A DNA stretch of 64,000 nucleotides from Dialister hominis (GTDB lineage: Bacteria > Bacillota > Negativicutes > Veillonellales > Dialisteraceae). The translations under genes were made by a program, and so were the position numbers. The notes beneath the pieces are model-generated. The model saw nothing but the letters and a program-made list of their open reading frames with translations, had not been told where the DNA came from and searched no databases. The stretch spans positions 108,501-172,500 of the forward strand of contig NZ_AP019697.1 of assembly GCF_007164725.1 (NCBI RefSeq), given 5' to 3'. Within the stretch, counting starts at the first letter, position 1. Each line of letters opens with the position of its first letter. Below, one piece after another: positions 43,409-51,677 of the stretch.

Positions 43409-44698
43409 TTAGGCGGTGACTTTAGTTTTAGCTCTGGTTTTGGATCTGGTTTTAGTTTTGGCTCTTTCTGCAAGTGCCATATTATCGTATAACTCTTTTA
43501 TTCGTGCATATATTATCCGTAAGAATTTGTTCAATGCTGCGATCTTTGCTACTTTTGGTGGCTTTCCCTCTGCTTCTTTCCTGAGCATATAATCATAAAC
43601 ATCAGGATTTTTCCTGACCTTTTCTTATGTTCTCTTCTGAGACCTTAAAGCCATCATTATTTCGTAACCAGTGTCACGAAATACTTTCGAGCCTTTCTTT
43701 GTTATATGCCTATGCGTACTACTGAGATCTCCGGATTCATCGGGAGGTGAATCTATTCCGGCATATGCGACCAGTGCCTTTGAGTTTTTGAATCGCCGGA
43801 TATCTCCTGCGGAGCCGAAGAATCTTGCTGCTAATGGATCTCCAACGCCTGGCATTTCTCTAACAATCTGGTATTCAGGAAGTTTCTTGGCCTCTTCAAT
43901 CATTTGTGTTACTATGGTGACAAGAGTCCTGTTGACTCCGCTCAGCTTGTCGACGATACATTGGAGAATGGTTTTAACCGTTGGATTTGCTGGGTAATAA
44001 GGGATACAGCTTTTGGCAATCGCGTAAATCTTAGCGGCTTTACCCTTGCCTGGGCGGTATCCCTTTTCCTTTGCCCAAGCAGTGAAAACTTCGGTAAATT
44101 CGGCTTCTGTCATATTTACGATCTCATCACGATGCCAAAATTTCTCCACAAAATCCAGCATGAAGTCCTTCTTGGTGTTTAGATTGAGAGAATGAAGCTC
44201 TTTATCCATTCCCGGCATGGCACAGTCAATATAATGCTGCAGTTCCTGAAGGATTATCTGACGATGCTTTTTTGCATTCATATAGGTTCTGTTTAGCAGA
44301 TCCAGGTTAAAATAGGTGTCTTTGGGAATCTGCCATTCCAATAGCTTATACCAATAACTAATTCCGTAACTGGCAATGGTGCGGGAGTCCTTCTTATCCG
44401 TTTTGCCGCCTCTAAAATCTGTATTAGCGAATTTCTTTACTTTATACGCATTGACGATAGAGATAAAAATTCCTTTTTCTTTAAGGTGAAGAGCAATCGG
44501 ATATTGGTAAATACTGGTCGATTCCATAATGACTCTAACCTCTCCATTAAGCCTCTTGAGCGTATCTGCAAGAAAATCGAGCTCCTCAGTCGAATGCCAG
44601 ACAAGAAACGGCCGCATAATGACTTTCCCGTCCTGGTCTATAATACATACGGTACTCCTGTTCTTTGACACATCAACACCGGCACTGATACGAGTCAT
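43409..44698 (-). pseudogene. IS110-family recombinase, copy 3, with an in-frame stop
   Basis: The frame runs for 430 codons to TAA at 43411-43409 and holds an internal TAA at 43627-43625. Before it, 357 residues carry SAGVDVSKNRST (Asp), MESTSIYQY (Glu), KTDKKDSRTIASYG (Asp pair) and the Tnp domain with AGIDSPPDESGD. After it the same frame continues with KNPDVYDYMLRKEAEGKPPK and VAKIAALNKFLRIIYARIKE, matching the C-terminus of the intact copies, then a KTKTRSKTRAKTK tail. One base change explains the break. Confidence 0.88.
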
Positions 44699-44779
44699 AC
44701 TAATTCGTCCTCCTTTACAAAAGTTTAGCAGTCAGTTGGATTTTTGTAGCCAGCCACACTTATTACCTATCCCAACCTA

Positions 44780-44919
44780 GTTTGTTACACGTATGCCTCT
44801 CTATGAAAGGGACAACCTGCTTACTCGGGCGCATACAACAAGGGGTTGGCTGTCGCACTTCTCTGCGGTGGCAGTAAAAAGCATCTGCACCAAGGTGGGC
44901 TTTCGACAGACCAACTGCT
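44780..44919 (-). ncRNA. Candidate bridge RNA of IS110 copy 3
   Basis: Lies between the element end and the recombinase start. A TATGAT box (44931-44926, minus strand) precedes it. CTGTCG and CGACAG enclose a loop (about 44850-44909). One side reads CCCACCTT and the other GCAGAGAAG. CACCTT can pair with AAGGTG and GAGAAG with CTTCTC of the actual target GAGAAGGTGGC. The two guides thus overlap at the core, as in the IS621 bridge RNA target loop. Limits are estimated. Confidence 0.6.
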
Positions 44920-44990
44920 TCCCATATCATACGAAAAAATAAGTGCAGTAGATAGGAGCGACCTATCTGACTACACTTATATGGTACTAG

Positions 44991-45171
44991 GTGGCGGCGG
45001 AGCCGACGGATACAGTAGTTCCTCAGTCGAAGACTGGTTTAAGGCTCTTATATAGAAACCGTACAACCGCCAAGTATGGCGAATGGGAAAACATGCCAAC
45101 CTCGCTTTGCTCGTTGGAACCTTTTATAAAAACCGATGAATACTGCACCCCTTTCCCGGCAACAGTTAAAT
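44991..45171. repeat. Palindromic repeats between IS110 copy 3 and IS3 copy C
   Basis: Resumes with GTGGCGGCGGAGCCGACGG, then CAGTCGAAGACTGG, CTTATATAGAAACCGTACAA and AATACTGCACCCCTTTCCCGG units. The last unit is split by the IS3 at AAAT. Confidence 0.7.
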
Positions 45172-45293
45172 TCGAGTGCTATGCTAAGACTGGACAGGGG
45201 TGGGATAAGAATTTAGACAGCCTTTGTAGTATATTGGAATCAGAATTAAAAACATTGGACGCCACATTCAGATTTCATACAGGAGGCAGTCTT

Positions 45294-45665
45294 ATGAAGT
45301 ACACAAAGAAAGAGCGTATGAACATTGGTCGCCAGATTTATGAGGATCAAATCAATAAATACGAAGCTGCAGGCAAATACGGCATCAGTGCTCAAACTGC
45401 TAGAGAATATATGAGGATGTATAGGAACACAAACCATCTTCCACCTAAAACATCCAAGCCCCGTGATTACGGTCTTGCCAAAGCAAAAGTTATTCCTGAA
45501 GCGGCCAAACTCGATGAATACCAGAAAATGTCCAAGGAAGATCTCATCAGCGCCTTGATTGATGCCAGGATAAGAGAAGAGCGGCTGAAGCTTGGTTACG
45601 AAGTAGTAGAAGAAGATGATTCAAAAAAAAAGCTCATTACTTACGTCAAAAAGACTGCGAAGTAA
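45294..45665 (+). CDS. IS3 orfA, copy C
   Basis: A 123-residue DNA-binding protein. A helix-turn-helix (INKYEAAGKYGISAQTAREY) is followed by a leucine-zipper-like stretch (SKEDLISALIDARIREERLKL). Start ATG 45294 follows AGGAGG; the frame is open further upstream but in repeat sequence. Near its end the message has A9 (45623-45631), where a -1 shift would give the OrfAB transposase. Confidence 0.85.
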   Translation: MKYTKKERMNIGRQIYEDQINKYEAAGKYGISAQTAREYMRMYRNTNHLPPKTSKPRDYGLAKAKVIPEAAKLDEYQKMSKEDLISALIDARIREERLKLGYEVVEEDDSKKKLITYVKKTAK

Positions 45666-46513
45666 TCGTCGCGCTTTCCGGCTCCTTCCCTGTCGAATTG
45701 CTTTGTGAAAGGCTGGGTATTCCGCGTAGCAGCTTCTACTATTGGCTGTATCATACCAGGCATCCTTCTGAACAAAAGAATCGTCTTTTGGATACCATAG
45801 AACTGCTCAAGGAATGGCATAAGAAGTATCCATCCCACGGATACCGCTGGCTAAGGGCCAAGCTTCTGCTTGACACAGGCCTCTTCATGTCTGAATCATA
45901 CGCCTATAAATGCTGTCGTTTGGCCGGGATCAAGAGTGTTTCCAAACACTATAAGTACAAAAAGCCTGGTGAATCCAGGACTTATCCAAATCTGCTGCTT
46001 GCAGGGATTAACATAGATGGGCCCTCGCAATGTATTGTGTCTGACATGACTGCATTCTACGTAAAGAACACATACTATGAGCTGACGATATATATGGATC
46101 TTTGGAATAACGAGATTGTCGCCCACGCACTTTCCTCAAGGCGTGGAGACCGTATGACATATATTAACGGACTGCACGACTACCTTGAATTTACGAAGAA
46201 ATTCCCCGGCGTTAAGCATATTCTTCATTCTGATCAGGGATCAGTATATGCATCAAAGGATTTCAACCAGCTGCTCCCGGCGTATAACATCACACGATCC
46301 ATGTCCAGAGCAGGAACGCCAACGGATAATGCAGCCATGGAATCCATTAATGGATGGATGAAAGCCGAGCTGTTTTCAGATTTTCATATTACTTCAACAG
46401 AGGGCGTAGCGGGTCAGATTGATGAATACGTCAAGTTCTTTAATGAAGAGCGCCCGGCATATGCACTGGAGTACCTTACACCAAAGCAGTACAGAGAAAA
46501 ATATGGTTTTTAA
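45632..46513 (+). CDS. IS3 orfB, copy C (integrase part, by -1 frameshift at A9)
   Basis: The 293-residue frame following the A9 tract. It begins AHYLRQKDCEVIVALSG, continues with an HTH (LCERLGIPRSSFYYWL), HTH_21 (YPSHGYRWLRAKL) and an integrase core with Asp in VSDMTAFYV, Asp in HSDQGSVY and Glu in NAAMESINGWMK. There is no good ribosome site at the TTG 45698, so expression as an OrfAB fusion is expected. It appears intact. Confidence 0.87.
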   Translation, partial: AHYLRQKDCEVIVALSGSFPVELLCERLGIPRSSFYYWLYHTRHPSEQKNRLLDTIELLKEWHKKYPSHGYRWLRAKLLLDTGLFMSESYAYKCCRLAGIKSVSKHYKYKKPGESRTYPNLLLAGINIDGPSQCIVSDMTAFYVKNTYYELTIYMDLWNNEIVAHALSSRRGDRMTYINGLHDYLEFTKKFPGVKHILHSDQGSVYASKDFNQLLPAYNITRSMSRAGTPTDNAAMESINGWMKAELFSDFHITSTEGVAGQIDEYVKFFNEERPAYALEYLTPKQYREKYGF

Positions 46514-46629
46514 GCAGGTTAATGCCTTTTGTCCAAATTAAGAGTTACACAATTTCATTTAATTTCACTTATTTAATTTTTTGACATCTAATTTTTGAGA
46601 TTTTGTGTCCAAAATACGTTGACCAGTGC

Positions 46630-46917
46630 AAATGATAAGCCGGTACTCCTTCCCCGCTGGGGCAGGTCAAAACCTTCCGCATCGTCGTGAACGGTTATTA
46701 TCAACTGCGATGTACAGAGTTCTGATCTTCAGGGCCGTAGGCCGGTCTTGACCTTGCCCTGGAAGGGAAGGTGGCGGCGGAGCCGACGGATGAGTTGCAT
46801 TTCCTCGAGCGCAGCGAGGTTTTATGGTTTTTCTCAAGGCGTCAGCCTTGGTTGTCCGGTTTTCCTTTGCTTTCTAAGGTTTTAATCTTTTTCCCTTGCT
46901 TTTGAGGTTTTAATCCC
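46630..46917. repeat. Mosaic of palindromic repeats upstream of pdxT
   Basis: CTTCCCCGCTGGGGCAGG, CTTGCCCTGGAAGGGAAGG with GTGGCGGCGGAGCC, GAGCGCAGCGAGG and AAGGCGTCAGCCTTGG units. No gene. The pdxT stop lies at the edge, with no separate terminator seen. Confidence 0.75.
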
Positions 46918-47499
46918 TCACCACTCCCCACACTCCAACACTTCTTCATAGAACATCTCATGGATCCTTTCATCCGTTCCTACTTCCGGATGGAAGGCGA
47001 GGGCGGTTTGGTGTTTGTAGCGGACGGCTACGATATTCCCATCAGCCCTTGCTAGGATCTCTGTTTCCGGAGAGGCGGAGACGACGTAGGGGGCGCGGAT
47101 GAAGTTCATCTTGATCTTTCCAAGTCCCTTGAATTCTTCTTCCGTGATGAAGCTTCCGAGCTGCCTGCCGTAGGCGTTTCTTCTCACCGTGACGGGAAGG
47201 GTGCCGAAGCAGACCGGGTCTCCTCCTTCGATTTCCTTGGCGAGGAGGATGAGGCCGGCGCAGGTGGCGAGGACCGGCATGCCCTTTTGGATTTTTTCCT
47301 TCAGCGGCTGAAGAAGTCCTTCTTCGATGAGGAGTTTTCTCTGGACGGTGCTTTCGCCGCCGGGGAGGACGAGCCCGGAGAGGGGCTCTGCGAGCTGTTT
47401 CGTATTTCTGATCTCGATGCAGTCAGCGCCCATTTCGCGCAGCATTCTTTCATGCTCGATGAAGGCGCCCTGCAGAGCGAGGATTCCTATTCTTGCCAT
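46918..47499 (-). CDS. pdxT: Pyridoxal 5'-phosphate synthase glutaminase subunit PdxT
   Basis: A 193-residue class I glutaminase that frees ammonia from glutamine and passes it to PdxS. It opens with RIGILALQGAFIEHERML. LVLPGGEST is at about residues 47-55 and the nucleophile Cys lies in VLATCAGLILLA. The catalytic His and Glu are in LAFHPEVGTD near the C-terminus. It lies 9 bp after pdxS in one operon. Complete. Confidence 0.95.
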   Translation of the reverse strand: MARIGILALQGAFIEHERMLREMGADCIEIRNTKQLAEPLSGLVLPGGESTVQRKLLIEEGLLQPLKEKIQKGMPVLATCAGLILLAKEIEGGDPVCFGTLPVTVRRNAYGRQLGSFITEEEFKGLGKIKMNFIRAPYVVSASPETEILARADGNIVAVRYKHQTALAFHPEVGTDERIHEMFYEEVLECGEW

Positions 47500-47508
47500 A
47501 TCTCCTCC

Positions 47509-48384
47509 TTACTGGCCGCGTTCAGCCATGATGAGTTTGATTTCATTTTCATTGATGCCGACCATGGCTTCTCCCAGGTCTTCGGAGAGTTTCGCGAGGA
47601 TTTCAGGATCGTTGTAATTCGTGACAGCCTTGACGATGGCAGCGGCTCTCTTGGCAGGATTGCCGGATTTGAAAATGCCGGATCCTACGAAGACGCCTTC
47701 TGCACCGAGCTGCATCATGAGAGCCGCATCGGCCGGAGTGGCCACGCCGCCGGCAGCAAAGTTGACGACGGGGAGTTTCTTATGGTCATGGACATAGAGG
47801 ACAAGATCGTAGGGAACCTGGAGCTCTTTTGCTGTTTCATACAGTTCGTCCGGACGTCTGGCCGCCGTGTCAGCGATCTGCTTCTGGATTTTTCTCATGT
47901 GGCGGACGGCCTGGATGATGTCGCCCGTGCCCGGTTCGCCCTTGGTGCGGATCATGGAAGCACCTTCGCTGATTCTCCGGAGCGCTTCGCCCAGGTCCTT
48001 CGCGCCGCAGACGAAGGGCACCTTGAACTTCGTCTTGTCGATATGGTACACATCGTCTGCCGGGGAGAGGACTTCGCTTTCGTCGATGTAGTCGATTTCA
48101 ATCGCTTCCAGAATCTGCGCCTCGACGAAGTGGCCGATGCGGCACTTGGCCATGACAGGGATGGAGACAGCTTCCTGAATGCCGCGGATCATCTTCGGGT
48201 CGCTCATGCGCGAGACCCCGCCGGCTGCACGGATATCCGCCGGGATGCGTTCGAGCGCCATGACGGCAGCCGCGCCTGCGTCCTCTGCAATCTTTGCCTG
48301 CTCAGGGGTCGTGACGTCCATGATGACGCCGCCCTTCAGCATCTGCGCGAGTTCCTTGTTCAGTTCATATCTTTCGTTTGCCAT
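47509..48384 (-). CDS. pdxS: Pyridoxal 5'-phosphate synthase subunit PdxS
   Basis: A 291-residue TIM-barrel enzyme that builds PLP from ribose 5-phosphate, glyceraldehyde 3-phosphate and ammonia. [20 protein letters not shown], with the first catalytic Lys region, is at the start. [17 protein letters not shown], the second Lys in [11 protein letters not shown] and [21 protein letters not shown] are all present. The start is ATG 48384 after AAAGGAG; the frame is open for 51 codons upstream, but those are not conserved in PdxS. The operon is leftward, after the ECF gene. Confidence 0.96.
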   Translation of the reverse strand: MANERYELNKELAQMLKGGVIMDVTTPEQAKIAEDAGAAAVMALERIPADIRAAGGVSRMSDPKMIRGIQEAVSIPVMAKCRIGHFVEAQILEAIEIDYIDESEVLSPADDVYHIDKTKFKVPFVCGAKDLGEALRRISEGASMIRTKGEPGTGDIIQAVRHMRKIQKQIADTAARRPDELYETAKELQVPYDLVLYVHDHKKLPVVNFAAGGVATPADAALMMQLGAEGVFVGSGIFKSGNPAKRAAAIVKAVTNYNDPEILAKLSEDLGEAMVGINENEIKLIMAERGQ

Positions 48385-48488
48385 AAGAATGCTCCTTTCG
48401 AAATGGGAAAAGGTACAGGAAATGGGAAATTTCCTGAAAAAAGGGTAATTTAAAAGAAGGCAAGAAAAGGGATGCCTTCTTTGTGAAC

Positions 48489-49046
48489 TTAATAGTCTCC
48501 GTCGATCATACGGCGGGCGAGGTCGTCCAGTTTCCATTTCCAGACGAGGAAGGGACCGCAGATGACGCCGAAGAGAGCCTGCAGGATTTCATAAGGAAGC
48601 TTGATCCATGCATAGGCAGGCGTGCTGTAGACATACGCGCGGCCGAGCGAGTAGCCGACGACCATGATGACAGCGCCGACGAGGACCGCGAAGATTATCC
48701 GGCGCATTTTGTGTTCGCCGTGGTAGTTATGGACGAGGTAGGAAATCGCCATGGCCTGGATGCCGTGCGTCGCAAGCGATACGAACATCGGGAGAGGGTA
48801 GAAGAAAAAATCTCCCAGAAACGCGCCGACGCCTCCGACGAGGAAAGCACCGAGGGGATCGAGGATCAATGCCGCTGCCACGATGACGATATCATTGAGG
48901 TAGAGATGACCGCCCGGTACGGGAAGGCCAAACGAGGACAGTCCTATGTTTATAGCCATGAATAAGCCGCAGAGGGTGAGCCAGCGCGTATTGTGCTTCG
49001 TCTCAATGCGCGGCGCCCTTCTTGCTGCTGTCAGTCCGTTATTCAT
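48489..49046 (-). CDS. ECF transporter S component, possibly for a vitamin B6 compound
   Basis: A 185-residue membrane protein with about six helices. It has the ECF S-type pattern [36 protein letters not shown] and [18 protein letters not shown] components give substrate specificity to an energy-coupling module (EcfA/A'/T) encoded elsewhere. The place next to pdxST and opposite a MocR/PdxR-type regulator points to pyridoxine or pyridoxal as substrate; this is inferred from context. ATG 49046 follows AAAGGAGTG, whereas the longer frame has no site. A gap of about 100 bp separates it from pdxS. Confidence 0.78.
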   Translation of the reverse strand: MNNGLTAARRAPRIETKHNTRWLTLCGLFMAINIGLSSFGLPVPGGHLYLNDIVIVAAALILDPLGAFLVGGVGAFLGDFFFYPLPMFVSLATHGIQAMAISYLVHNYHGEHKMRRIIFAVLVGAVIMVVGYSLGRAYVYSTPAYAWIKLPYEILQALFGVICGPFLVWKWKLDDLARRMIDGDY

Positions 49047-49082
49047 GAGAATCACTCCTTTTTGCACTTCTTTATGCTTTGG

Positions 49083-49111
49083 ATTATAATAAAAATCTGA
49101 GTATATGAAAA
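49083..49111 (-). promoter_or_regulatory. Promoter of the ECF-S/pdxST unit
   Basis: On the minus strand TTTTCA (49111-49106) and TATAAT (49088-49083) with a 17-bp spacer. It lies in the 118-bp divergent region next to the MocR gene, a natural place for that regulator to act. Confidence 0.55.
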
Positions 49112-49164
49112 TCACCAGAAATGATTTTAAAAATAAGACCAGATAGAGGATAAAAAGAAGGAAA

Positions 49165-50241
49165 ATGAACGCTTACATGAAGCTGTATGTGAACCTGCGC
49201 GATGCGATCACAAGGGGTGTCTATGACTACGGGACGAAGATACCCTCCAAGAGGCGCATTGCAGACCAGAAAGGGACGAGCATCATCACCGTCGAGCATG
49301 CGCTCTCGCTCCTGACCGAGGAAGGCTACATCGAGCCGAGGGAAAGAAGCGGATGCTACGTGACGTATCGCGAGGACTCCTCCTATGCCGCGCCCCGTCC
49401 GCATGAAAGGAAAGCGGCGCCGCCCGTCAAGGCAGAGCTCCGTGACGAAGGGGAACGGGACCTCTTTCCTTTCTCCGCCTTTGCCAGGACGATGCGCTCC
49501 GTCCTTTCCGATTACGGCCGAAAAATCCTCGACCCGTCACCGAGCCGCGGCTGCGAAGAACTGCGAGGCGCGCTTTCCAGATACCTGGCGAGGAGCCGCG
49601 GGATGGACGTCTCCCCCGAGCAGATCCTAATTGGTTCCGGCGCCGAGTACATTTACGGTCTCAACGTGCAGGTCCTTGGAAGAGACCGCCTCTATGCCCT
49701 GGAGAATCCTTCCTACGACAAGATCCGGAAAGTCTACGAAGCGAATGGCGCAAGGACGGACCTCCTTACCATGGGAGAAGACGGTATCGAATCCGGGGAG
49801 CTCTCCCGCACGAAAGCCTACGTCCTTCACGTGACGCCCTTCAATTCCTTTCCATCCGGCATCACCGCCTCCGCCTCAAAGCGCGCCGAGTACATCCGCT
49901 GGGCCAAGGAAAGGGGAGGATACATCATCGAAGACGACTTCGACTCCGAATTCACCCTTCTTTCCAAGCCGGAAGACACGCTCTTTTCCCTCGCGCCCGA
50001 CGGACTCGTCATTTACATGAATACATTTTCCAAGACAATCGCGCCCTCCATCCGCGCCGGCTACCTCGTCCTTCCCCGGTCCTGCATGGCTCTTTACGAA
50101 AAGAAGGCAGGCTTCTACTCCTGCACCGTCCCCGTCTATGACCAGCTCGTTCTGGCGGAATTCATCGACAATGGCGACTTCGAGCGCCATATCAACCGCG
50201 TCAGGAGAAGAAGAAGAAAGAAATCTGGAAATTATTTCTAA
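49165..50241 (+). CDS. MocR/PdxR-type regulator (GntR HTH plus aminotransferase-like domain), C-terminally truncated
   Basis: A 358-residue fusion. The N-terminal GntR winged helix (residues 1-70, IPSKRRIADQKGTSIITVEHALSLL) leads to a fold-type I aminotransferase domain. That domain has SPSRGCEELRGALSRYL, a PLP-pocket Asp in IIEDDFDSEF and the PLP lysine in NTFSKTIAPSIRAGYL. PdxR members sense PLP and activate pdxST, which is divergent here. Typical members have about 460 residues; this one stops in an RRRRRKKSGNYF run. Another frame through the AGA/GAA tract (50203-50220) continues family-like as NLEIISKSLEI and then stops, so a frameshift plus deletion is likely. Confidence 0.82.
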   Translation: MNAYMKLYVNLRDAITRGVYDYGTKIPSKRRIADQKGTSIITVEHALSLLTEEGYIEPRERSGCYVTYREDSSYAAPRPHERKAAPPVKAELRDEGERDLFPFSAFARTMRSVLSDYGRKILDPSPSRGCEELRGALSRYLARSRGMDVSPEQILIGSGAEYIYGLNVQVLGRDRLYALENPSYDKIRKVYEANGARTDLLTMGEDGIESGELSRTKAYVLHVTPFNSFPSGITASASKRAEYIRWAKERGGYIIEDDFDSEFTLLSKPEDTLFSLAPDGLVIYMNTFSKTIAPSIRAGYLVLPRSCMALYEKKAGFYSCTVPVYDQLVLAEFIDNGDFERHINRVRRRRRKKSGNYF

Positions 50242-50318
50242 GTCCCTTGAAATATGACGGATTCTGTCCCATCCAAGAGTATAATAAAGAAAAGGGACAT
50301 TCCCGGAAGGAGGACATC

Positions 50319-50654
50319 ATGAAAAAAATCTTAGCCATCATCGCTGCCGCACTTTTCCTGATCCTTGCTGCATTTCCGATGGCAGCATCCGCCGCGAATC
50401 CCGTCAGCCAGGACGGGTACTACAAAGGCATCAAGCTGGCTGGCAAAGTGAAAATCGTCAGGAACTTCGGAGATATCAAGATCAAGGTTGTCAATTCATT
50501 CCCCGATATCCGCGTCAAGCTCGTCGATGCCTTCCCGCGCGACATAGGCGAGTGGGAGATCGTCGACTATGGCGAAGATTTCACCGTCGAGATCGTCAAT
50601 TCCTTCCCGGATGTCAGAGTCGAATTCGTCGACAGCTTCCCCGGCGTCGAATAA
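50319..50654 (+). CDS. Exported protein with SFPD repeats
   Basis: A 111-residue exported protein. The start is ATG 50319 after GGAAGGAGG. Signal peptide residues are 1-25 (ASA-AN). The mature part has short tandem units of a V-V-x-S/A-F-P-D pattern: KVVNSFPDI, KLVDAFPRD, EIVNSFPDV and EFVDSFPGV. Each unit likely forms one or two beta-strands of a small solenoid or propeller-like sheet. The family is seen in other bacteria but its function is unknown to me. Confidence 0.75.
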   Translation: MKKILAIIAAALFLILAAFPMAASAANPVSQDGYYKGIKLAGKVKIVRNFGDIKIKVVNSFPDIRVKLVDAFPRDIGEWEIVDYGEDFTVEIVNSFPDVRVEFVDSFPGVE

Positions 50655-50757
50655 GCCCGCACGATTAATGCGAATCTTTGTCATCGAAAAAATTCGTAGT
50701 TAGTGGTATGATAGGGGCAAAGAAATCCATCCGGAATTGAAAGACTGTGGAGGAAAC

Positions 50758-51360
50758 GTGGACAATCAGAAAATACTCTACGTGGTAACAGCCGGGACGG
50801 ACTCTTCCTTTTCCAACCGCATGCTGCGGATGATTCGCAATGAAGAGGAGGAGCACCCGGAAGAAACGCTGCCCGGCGGCATCCGCCTCATCATATTGAG
50901 CGAAGACCAGTGGATCATACAGAACTGGCTCTTCCCGAAGGACGCCCATTTCCTTTTCGTGGGAAATGTAGCCCTGATGCGCGCCCTTCCGGGGAAAATT
51001 GAAACAAAATTCGAGAAATACGGCATCCGCTACGGCTGGTGCGGTCGTAATGCCTGCCTTATCGCAAACGAAAAGGCACTCTCCGAGCGTGAGAACTACG
51101 AGAAATTCCTGGAAGACCTCCGGCACGAATGCCGTCTGGCGGAAATCGTCAAGAGCCCGAAGCGCATGGACATCCTCCAGTTCATCATCATGCTCTGCGT
51201 CGCCCTGATCGTTCCCTTCGGGAGCGTCCTCGTCGGAGGAAAGCTCGTGAAGGACTGGTTCGAAAATACAGGCTACGTCAAAAAGCAGCAGTACTTCTAT
51301 GGCATCCTGCATCTCTACAAGCACAACCTGAAAGATTTCATGGAAACCAGGGATAAATAA
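50758..51360 (+). CDS. Unknown protein with one membrane helix
   Basis: A 200-residue protein. I place the start at GTG 50758, preceded by GGAGG; an upstream ATG (50737) has no site. An N-terminal alpha/beta part (NQKILYVVTAGTDSSFSNRML, then RLIILSEDQ and HFLFVGN) resembles a nucleotide- or Rossmann-like fold but has no recognisable motif. One membrane helix (about 148-170, DILQFIIMLCVALIVPFGSVLVG) leads to a short tail. It ends 60 bp before the leucine leader and is not part of that unit. Confidence 0.65.
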   Translation: MDNQKILYVVTAGTDSSFSNRMLRMIRNEEEEHPEETLPGGIRLIILSEDQWIIQNWLFPKDAHFLFVGNVALMRALPGKIETKFEKYGIRYGWCGRNACLIANEKALSERENYEKFLEDLRHECRLAEIVKSPKRMDILQFIIMLCVALIVPFGSVLVGGKLVKDWFENTGYVKKQQYFYGILHLYKHNLKDFMETRDK

Positions 51361-51424
51361 ATTTCTGAAAATAATATTTGCAACGCTCCTCATCTTGTGC
51401 TAAAGTACAAGGCATAAGATAAAG

Positions 51425-51650
51425 ACATTGACGGGAAATAGTAAACATCCCCGCCGCTCACAGGGAGCCGTTGTATAGTGGAAAACGGCAGCGGCCGATC
51501 GTTGAACTCGTCCCCGAGTCGCAGGCTGAAAATAGTAGGCCGTGCCGGTCATCCGCCGTTAATGGTTTTGAGTGCATGACCCTTGGGTCATGAATGAGAG
51601 TGGTACCGCGAATCCTTCGTCTCTTTGGAGATGGAGGATTTTTTTTTATT
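51425..51650 (+). promoter_or_regulatory. Leucine-specific T-box leader of leuCDB
   Basis: The T-box sequence GAGAGTGGTACCGCG is at 51596-51610. A terminator follows (ATCCTTCGTCTC and GGAGATGGAGGAT, then nine T, to about 51650). In stem I the loop-E parts AGTA (51440-51443) and GAA (51504-51506) are found, with the specifier codon CTC at 51507-51509. CTC reads leucine, in agreement with the genes downstream. Uncharged tRNA-Leu would stabilise the antiterminator and turn the operon on. Confidence 0.9.
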
Positions 51651-51677
51651 GGGAAAAGAATTGCAGGAGGTAAGCTT

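Larger units (their letters stand above)
43247..44990 (-). mobile_element. IS110-family element, copy 3 (a different member, 1744 bp)
   Basis: A related but clearly different IS110. It sits in the same position of the same repeat module: left junction GGAGAAG-TCCTGC, right junction TACTAG-GTGGCGGCGG. Its outer ends (TCCTGCTACC and GTACTAG) and the 17-bp hairpin GATAGGAGCGACCTATC near the 5' end match the other two copies. The recombinase gene is interrupted by a stop codon. Confidence 0.87.
45172..46629 (+). mobile_element. IS3-family element, copy C (a third IS3 type)
   Basis: A 1458-bp element located by the broken repeat module CAACAGTTAAAT/AAATGATAAGCC. AAAT flanks both sides (45168-45171 and 46630-46633), a 4-bp target duplication. 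The inverted repeats are weak, with TGGACA shared about 20 bases in. It carries orfA and orfB with an A9 slippery tract. Confidence 0.8.
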
